DNA from: Flavobacteriales bacterium UBA7468
GTDB taxonomy: Bacteria; Bacteroidota; Bacteroidia; Flavobacteriales_D; Crocinitomicaceae
Length of the DNA stretch: 64,000 bases
Reading direction: 5' to 3'
NCBI GenBank assembly: GCA_002478565.1
Contig: DLPC01000007.1
Location: 124,001 to 188,000, forward strand
Position 1 is the stretch's first letter; the number at the start of each line of letters is the position of its first letter. Position numbers and translations under genes: made by a program. Positions 59,452 through 64,000 of the stretch are shown here, in pieces. The notes beneath the pieces are model-generated. The model was not told the DNA's origin and made no database searches. It saw only the letters and a program-made list of their open reading frames with translations.

Positions 59452-60362
59452 TCAAAGCATGGCTTCATGCGGCGCGCCTCAGAACGCTTCCGCTCTCTCT
59501 TTCAGGAATTATTGTCGGGTCAGGCTTAGCTGCTTTCCTTGATGCATTTGATGGCCAAATTTTTGCGTTTGCACTGCTCACCACCATTGGCTTTCAAGTC
59601 CTTTCTAATTTTGCCAATGACCTTGGCGATAGCCAGAAAGGCACAGACAATGCGCAACGGGTTGGCCCCGCACGCGCCATCCAAAGCGGGCAATTATCAG
59701 CAGCTCAAATGAAAATGGGCATGTGGGTGGTTGGTATTTTTTCCTTGTTAAGCGCTTTCTACCTCATCAAACTGAGTGTGCCCAACCTTTCTTCCAACGC
59801 CATTTATTTTTACATCGTTTTAGCATTGGCCTGTATTGCTGCGGCCATTACGTACACCGTCGGAAAAAACGCCTACGGCTACCGCGGGCTTGGCGACATC
59901 ATGGTGTTTATCTTCTTTGGCTTAGTCAGCGTCATTGGCGTTTTCATGCTTTACGGCGAAGCTTTTGAATGGATTGTCTTATTTCCAGCAATAAGTATGG
60001 GCTTATGGAGCACCGCTGTATTGAACCTCAATAACCTGCGCGATATTCACAACGACGCGCAGATGAACAAGCGCACCATGGTAGTCAAACTCGGATTCCA
60101 GAAAGCTAAGTTTTACCATGTTTTTTTGGTGAGTTTTGGTCTGGCTACGTGGTTTTTTACCGTATATCTCTTGGCAGTTAGTGCCCTGAACTACTACTTG
60201 TTCATCGCTTTGGTACCGTCGATTGGGTTTGCCTTGCATTTACGAAAAGTAGTACAAAATACGGTACCCGCAAGCCTAGATCCCGAATTGAAGAAAGTCG
60301 CATTATTGACATTCATTTCAAGTGTCCTTTTTGCATTTTTACTTAACTTTGCACCGCATTAA
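59448..60362 (+). CDS. menA: 1,4-dihydroxy-2-naphthoate polyprenyltransferase
   Basis: Attaches the polyprenyl tail to dihydroxynaphthoate in menaquinone synthesis. The 304-aa inner-membrane protein has the UbiA-family motifs NFANDLGDSQKGTDN (first Asp-rich motif) and LNNLRDIHNDAQMNKRTMVVKLG (second), the ARLRTLPLSLSGIIVGSGLA N-terminus, and about nine helices. No other men gene is in the window. It is separated by 10 bp from etfB. Confidence 0.93.
   Translation: MIKAWLHAARLRTLPLSLSGIIVGSGLAAFLDAFDGQIFAFALLTTIGFQVLSNFANDLGDSQKGTDNAQRVGPARAIQSGQLSAAQMKMGMWVVGIFSLLSAFYLIKLSVPNLSSNAIYFYIVLALACIAAAITYTVGKNAYGYRGLGDIMVFIFFGLVSVIGVFMLYGEAFEWIVLFPAISMGLWSTAVLNLNNLRDIHNDAQMNKRTMVVKLGFQKAKFYHVFLVSFGLATWFFTVYLLAVSALNYYLFIALVPSIGFALHLRKVVQNTVPASLDPELKKVALLTFISSVLFAFLLNFAPH
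60344..60351 (+). promoter_or_regulatory. Bacteroidota -7 promoter element for etfBA
   Basis: TAACTTTG, a perfect TAnnTTTG match lying within the last codons of menA and 21 bp before ATG 60373, so etfBA can have its own promoter. Confidence 0.5.
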
Positions 60363-60372
60363 ATCAACACAC

Positions 60373-61113
60373 ATGAACATTCTTGTTTGTATTTCCAAAG
60401 CCCCAGACACCACGTCTAAAATTGCCTTTACCAACGGTGATACGCAATTTGACGAAAACGGTGTTCAGTATATTGTCAACCCCTATGACGAATGGTACGC
60501 CTTAGTGCGTGCCCTCGAGCTCAAAGAAGCGCAAGGTGGTAACGTCACGATCATCACAGTTGGAAGCGCTGCAGACGACGCCGTTATCCGCAAAGCACTT
60601 GCCATTGGTGCCGACGACGCAGTCCGCATTGATGCGCCTGCAACAGACGCCTACTTCACGGCCATGCAAATTGCCGAATATGCAAAAGGCAAAGGTTTTG
60701 ACCTCATCCTTACGGGTAAAGAAACCATTGACTACAACGGTTCTCAAGTAGCCGGAATGCTTGCCGAAGCCCTTGAACTTCCGTTTGTTTCAGTAGCAAC
60801 CAAACTTGATGTTGCAGGTTCAACTGTCAAAGCGGAGCGCGAAATTGTGGGTGGAGTTCAAGAAGTAGAAGTTGCTACTCCTGTTGTGATCAGCTGTGCT
60901 AAAGGAATGGCCGAACAACGCATTCCAAATATGCGTGGTATCATGGCGGCACGAACCAAGCCGCTCACGGTAGTTGCGCCAACAGCACTTGATGCCCTTA
61001 CTACCTACGCAAGTTACAGCATGCCAGCTGCTAAATCTTCCGTTAAACTCATCGATCCAAATAACCTCGACGAGCTCGTTACTTTATTACACAACGAAGC
61101 AAAAGTCATCTAA
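60373..61113 (+). CDS. etfB: Electron transfer flavoprotein subunit beta
   Basis: A 246-aa ETF beta subunit; with EtfA it shuttles electrons from acyl-CoA dehydrogenases to the quinone pool. From ATG 60373 (MNILVCISKAPDTTSKIAF) it shows NPYDEWYALVRALELKEAQGG, IGADDAVRIDAPATDAYFTAMQ and GKETIDYNGSQVAGMLAEALELPFVS (nucleotide-binding, Group I signature). A longer in-frame start at 60322 would lie within menA and is rejected. etfA follows after 10 bp. Confidence 0.95.
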   Translation: MNILVCISKAPDTTSKIAFTNGDTQFDENGVQYIVNPYDEWYALVRALELKEAQGGNVTIITVGSAADDAVIRKALAIGADDAVRIDAPATDAYFTAMQIAEYAKGKGFDLILTGKETIDYNGSQVAGMLAEALELPFVSVATKLDVAGSTVKAEREIVGGVQEVEVATPVVISCAKGMAEQRIPNMRGIMAARTKPLTVVAPTALDALTTYASYSMPAAKSSVKLIDPNNLDELVTLLHNEAKVI

Positions 61114-61123
61114 GCCGTATCCT

Positions 61124-62065
61124 ATGAATCTCGTCTATATCAATTCAGCCAATGGTTTGTCTAAAGCAGCTTTAGAAACCGTTACCTATGCTAAAAAATT
61201 AGGTTCAGATGTCGCTGTCGTAACCAATGGGGGTGCCGATTCTTCAGTACTTTCAACACTAGGAACATACGGTGCTTCTCTTGTTTTGCAAGACAGCAGC
61301 CTTGATGGTCAAGACCCAGGGCAGTTGGTTAAATTAGTGGCTGCAGCTGCTCAAAAAATCGGAGCAACTACCATCATTTTCTCCCATGACCTCATCGGCA
61401 AAGCGGTAGCTCCGCGTTTGTCTGTGCGCTTAAAAGCAGGCTTAGTTGCGGGCGCAGTAGCACTTCCTGAAGCCAATGGCAACATCAAAGTAAATGTATT
61501 TTCAGGCAAGGCTTTTGGTTATGTAAAAGTAAATACTGCTACCCGCATTATTTCTTTATTACCAAACAGCATTCAGCCCGAAACCAACAGCACTGCTTGT
61601 TCAGTTGAAGCTTTTGATGCACAAGCCGGAAGCAGCGCCATCAAAGTTTTAGCTACTAAAAAACCAGAAGGTGCCATTCCATTGCCAGAAGCAGAACTCG
61701 TTGTTAGTGCTGGCCGCGGCTTAAAGGGCCCGGAAAACTGGGGGATCGTAGAAGACCTCGCAAGCGCACTTGGCGCAGCAACTGCCTGTTCACGCCCTGT
61801 AGCTGACATCGGCTGGAGACCTCACCACGAACACGTTGGACAAACGGGTGTTGCTATCCGCCCTAACCTTTACATCGCTGCCGGAATTTCAGGTGCCATC
61901 CAACACTTAGCAGGTGTCAATGGCTCAAAAGTTATCGTAGTAATCAATACCGATGCCGAAGCGCCTTTCTTTAAAGCCGCCGATTACGGAATTGTTGGTG
62001 ATGCTTTTGAAGTTTTACCTAGATTTACCGAAGCAGTTAAAAAATTCAAAGCAGCACAACACTAA
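61124..62065 (+). CDS. etfA: Electron transfer flavoprotein subunit alpha
   Basis: A 313-aa ETF alpha subunit from ATG 61124 (MNLVYINSANGLSKAALE). The FAD-binding C-terminal domain is clear: GRGLKGPENWGIVEDLASALGAATACSRPVADIGWRPHHEHVGQTGVAIRPNLYIAAGISGAIQHLAGV, with the conserved Arg in CSRPVADIGW and the QTG turn. A longer frame starting 150 bp upstream overlaps etfB in another frame and has no conserved content. Functions as a heterodimer with EtfB; electron donors are not in the window. Confidence 0.95.
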   Translation: MNLVYINSANGLSKAALETVTYAKKLGSDVAVVTNGGADSSVLSTLGTYGASLVLQDSSLDGQDPGQLVKLVAAAAQKIGATTIIFSHDLIGKAVAPRLSVRLKAGLVAGAVALPEANGNIKVNVFSGKAFGYVKVNTATRIISLLPNSIQPETNSTACSVEAFDAQAGSSAIKVLATKKPEGAIPLPEAELVVSAGRGLKGPENWGIVEDLASALGAATACSRPVADIGWRPHHEHVGQTGVAIRPNLYIAAGISGAIQHLAGVNGSKVIVVINTDAEAPFFKAADYGIVGDAFEVLPRFTEAVKKFKAAQH

Positions 62066-62088
62066 GTTGTGCTTCAATAAAAAGCCCG

Positions 62089-62682
62089 ATGCAAAAAATT
62101 AGCCTCGAAATCTCGGGTATCGCATATAGCCAAACGCAGTCTGGCTCTTATGTCCTGACGCTCAAAGAAATCGATGGTCAGCGCAAATTGCCTATTGTTA
62201 TCGGTGGTTTTGAAGCACAAGCCATAGCCGTTGAGCTCGAGAACATGGTACCTTCGAGGCCACTCACCCATGATCTTTTCAGGGCTTTTGCTCAATCTTT
62301 TGGTGTCAGTGTCAAAGAAATTTTGATCTACAGATTTCGTGACGGCGTGTTTTATTCCAAGCTCATTTGCGAACAAAACGGCATCATCACCGAGCTCGAT
62401 TCTCGCACTTCAGACGCCATTGCCATTGCAGTTCGTTTCAAAGCACCGATGCTTACCTTAAACAGCATTTTGGACGAAGTGAGTGGCACACCGCAAAGTG
62501 CTTTAGAAGAAGCTTATGGTTTTGAAGAGGAAAATGATATCTTTGAAGACGACTCCAATGCCCCAAACGAGTGGGACATCTACGCTACAGAAGAGCTAGA
62601 GCAACAACTCCAAGAGGCACTGGACAACGAAGATTACGAACTAGCCTCTAAAATCCGTGATGAACTCAATCGCCGCCATTAA
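62089..62682 (+). CDS. Bifunctional nuclease family protein (DUF151 plus UVR domain)
   Basis: A 197-aa protein. Residues of about 1-130 form the DUF151/BFN domain: LPIVIGGFEAQAIAVELENMVPSRPLTHDLFRAFAQSFGVSVKEILIYRFRDGVFYSKLI and DSRTSDAIAIAVRFKAPML. A short acidic linker leads to a C-terminal UvrB/UvrC-type helix hairpin (LEQQLQEALDNEDYELASKIRDEL). The family was described as bifunctional DNase/RNase in plants; bacterial roles are unclear. It follows etfA by 23 bp and overlaps the permease gene by 23 bp. Confidence 0.9.
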   Translation: MQKISLEISGIAYSQTQSGSYVLTLKEIDGQRKLPIVIGGFEAQAIAVELENMVPSRPLTHDLFRAFAQSFGVSVKEILIYRFRDGVFYSKLICEQNGIITELDSRTSDAIAIAVRFKAPMLTLNSILDEVSGTPQSALEEAYGFEEENDIFEDDSNAPNEWDIYATEELEQQLQEALDNEDYELASKIRDELNRRH

Positions 62683-63931
62683 AACCAGACTCACTGCCCT
62701 CAGTTTTTTTCAATTTTTTGTTTGGGGAGCTTGGCTCACCACCATCGGTACCTATTGTACAGAAGGAAAAGGTTGGACTTTTCCTCAGTTTGGCGCCATA
62801 TTCTCGACATTAGCACTTTCTTCTATACTCATGCCTTCTTTGGTCGGAATTGTAGCCGACAAATGGATGCGCGCCGAAAGACTCTACGGTATTTTGCACC
62901 TCACTTACGGTGCGTTTATGCTGCTCATTCCAAACATTGCCGCACTTCAACAAACTTTTCCAGCTCTGCATCAAATGGCCGAATACGAACTACTTTATTG
63001 GATTGTTTTTGGTGGGATGCTTGCCTATATGCCTTCCATTTCGCTTTCCAATTCGGTATCCTATCGGATCTTGAAAATGAATAACCTCGATGTCCAGAAA
63101 GACTTTCCACCGATTCGGGTATGGGGTACTATTGGTTTTATAGCGGCTATGTGGCTCACCAACCTGAGCGGCAGTAAGGCCAGTGCGTTTCAATTTTATA
63201 TTGCTGCCTGCGGTGCCATTATGCTTGGCATCTATGCATTTACCTTACCCGCCTGTATTCCACAAGGCAAAACCACCGAAAAAAAATCTTTGTTTTCGCA
63301 ATTAGGTTTTGATGCTTTCAAATTATTTGCAGACTACCGCATGGCGCTTTTCTTTGTTTTTTCGATCCTACTCGGCGCAGCGTTGCAACTTTCAAATATG
63401 TACGGCGACGCCTACCTCAGTAGCTTCCCGAAAGGAACGTTGGTTGAAAAATACTCGACCATTATTTATTCTATTTCTCAGGTTTCGGAAACCATTTTTA
63501 TCCTGACTATTCCTTTCTTTTTGAAGCGCTTCGGCATCAAAAACGTGATGCTCTTTGCCCTTTTTGCATGGGTTTTGCGCTACGGATTCTTCGCTTATGG
63601 CGACACCACTTTCGGCTTACCGCTGATTGTATTGAGTTGCATTGTCTACGGAATGGCCTTTGATTTCTTCCTGATTTCAGGCTCTATGTTTGTGGAGTCA
63701 AATACCGACAGCAGCATACGCTCTAGTGCGCAAGGCTTATTTATCATGATGACAAACGGCATTGGTGCCTACATTGGTACGGTTGTGAGTAGCTTTTTAA
63801 TCGGGAAATATTTCATCTTATCCGATGGACAAACAAACTGGCATGGTGCGTGGTTACTTTTTGCAGGATACGCCTTAGTGGTAGCGCTACTATTTCTGCT
63901 TTTATTCAGAGAAAAGCGTCAGGCGGCATGA
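62660..63931 (+). CDS. Nucleoside-type MFS permease (NupG/XapB-like)
   Basis: A 423-aa inner-membrane MFS protein with twelve helices, from ATG 62660 (MNSIAAIKTRLTALSFFQFFVWGAWLTTIG). The FFVWGAWLTTIGTY and GIVADKWMRAERLYGILHLTYG segments and VWGTIGFIAAMWLTNL match the nucleoside:H+ symporter family. Probably imports nucleosides into the cytoplasm. Its start overlaps the bifunctional nuclease gene by 23 bp, a pairing that suggests a nucleic-acid-salvage theme. Its stop is 3 bp from the stop of the convergent response-regulator gene. Confidence 0.9.
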   Translation: MNSIAAIKTRLTALSFFQFFVWGAWLTTIGTYCTEGKGWTFPQFGAIFSTLALSSILMPSLVGIVADKWMRAERLYGILHLTYGAFMLLIPNIAALQQTFPALHQMAEYELLYWIVFGGMLAYMPSISLSNSVSYRILKMNNLDVQKDFPPIRVWGTIGFIAAMWLTNLSGSKASAFQFYIAACGAIMLGIYAFTLPACIPQGKTTEKKSLFSQLGFDAFKLFADYRMALFFVFSILLGAALQLSNMYGDAYLSSFPKGTLVEKYSTIIYSISQVSETIFILTIPFFLKRFGIKNVMLFALFAWVLRYGFFAYGDTTFGLPLIVLSCIVYGMAFDFFLISGSMFVESNTDSSIRSSAQGLFIMMTNGIGAYIGTVVSSFLIGKYFILSDGQTNWHGAWLLFAGYALVVALLFLLLFREKRQAA

Positions 63932-63934
63932 GAA

Positions 63935-64000
63935 TTATTCCCGAGTAAACTTATAACCAACCCCTCTGATGGAATGAAAATGCTGCGGGTTCTTGGGGTC
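63935..64000 (-). CDS. OmpR/PhoB-type response regulator (C-terminal 21 residues only)
   Basis: Only the end of the gene is in the window. The minus-strand frame reads DPKNPQHFHSIRGVGYKFTRE then stop at 63935. The RGVGYKF motif is the wing of the winged-helix DNA-binding domain of OmpR-family response regulators, so a two-component regulator lies to the right. No family-specific partner can be named. It is convergent with the nucleoside permease gene with a 3-bp gap. Confidence 0.88.
   Translation of the reverse strand, partial: DPKNPQHFHSIRGVGYKFTRE

Noticed and set aside
60974..61123. N-terminal extension of etfA
   Set aside because: The extra 50 residues overlap etfB in a different frame and the family N-terminus begins at the ATG 61124.
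1..64000. tRNA, rRNA, transposase, integrase or prophage genes
   Set aside because: None was recognised on reading both strands; gaps between genes are too short for rRNA and no cloverleaf-like stretch stood out, though short tRNAs were not searched computationally.

Overview
This 64 kb window comes from a Bacteroidota chromosome, probably a flavobacteria-like lineage; I cannot name a genus. Evidence: many Bacteroidota-typical families (DUF3127, DUF3078, DUF2480, DUF721 beside recF, bacillithiol deacetylase BshB1, HYC_CC_PP proteins, UpxY antiterminator, DUF4143 ATPases, a TonB-dependent receptor, MenA without the rest of the pathway), weak Shine-Dalgarno signals, A-rich leaders, and recurring TAnnTTTG octamers (the Bacteroidota -7 promoter element) just upstream of starts. 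Coding density is very high, no gene-free stretch exceeds about 170 bp, and no rRNA, tRNA, transposase, prophage or CRISPR array was seen.

Layout. 1-18.5 kb is housekeeping: the 5' end of a secreted carboxypeptidase-regulatory-domain protein (probably a TonB-dependent receptor), fabD, a MORN-repeat protein, a flavin reductase-DUF3127 pair, a ZIP transporter-methyltransferase pair, coaE, a DUF2141 protein, pruA, DUF721-recF, an EamA permease overlapping an S9 peptidase, bshB1-gcvP, and a DUF3089 protein. 18.5-22.5 kb holds a DUF3078 protein and a likely metal (copper-type) uptake cluster: a GTG-start HYC_CC_PP protein, a TonB-dependent receptor and an HMA protein, with a perfect decamer repeat array in the leader of the HMA gene. 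22.5-34.2 kb carries a PurF-type amidotransferase, KDO transferase, two DUF4143-type ATPases, two small outer-membrane proteins, a WecA/MraY-type sugar-phosphate transferase, a membrane Kelch protein with a possible cytoplasmic DNA-binding domain, and pgi.

34.2-56.6 kb is a large surface-polysaccharide locus read outward in both directions from a roughly 140 bp divergent control region at 47.6-47.7 kb. Leftward (minus strand): upxY, an 874-aa SLBB export protein, a Wzz-type chain-length protein, Wzx flippase, a GT2, an EpsG-type polymerase, two GT4s, an acetyltransferase, another GT2, an epimerase, a small HTH protein and a cupin isomerase. Rightward (plus strand): a nucleotide-sugar operon with WbpE/WbpD/WbpB/WbpA-type enzymes (towards UDP-GlcNAc3NAcA), Ugd and UXS (UDP-GlcA and UDP-xylose), and RmlB/A/C. 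The assembly genes at about 36-43 kb are visibly much more AT-rich than the flanks, as expected of an exchangeable serotype core.

56.6-64 kb returns to a tightly packed plus-strand run: VanZ protein, a RelE/ParE toxin followed by its likely antitoxin, a SixA-like phosphatase, a rhomboid protease, DUF2480, MenA, etfB-etfA, a bifunctional-nuclease protein and a nucleoside MFS permease, ending at the C-terminus of an OmpR-type response regulator on the minus strand.

Most interesting: the three adjacent metal proteins that all carry vicinal cysteines, the decamer array, the Kelch/TM/winged-helix candidate regulator, the SSB-like acidic tail on DUF3127, and the paired palindromes upstream of pgi.
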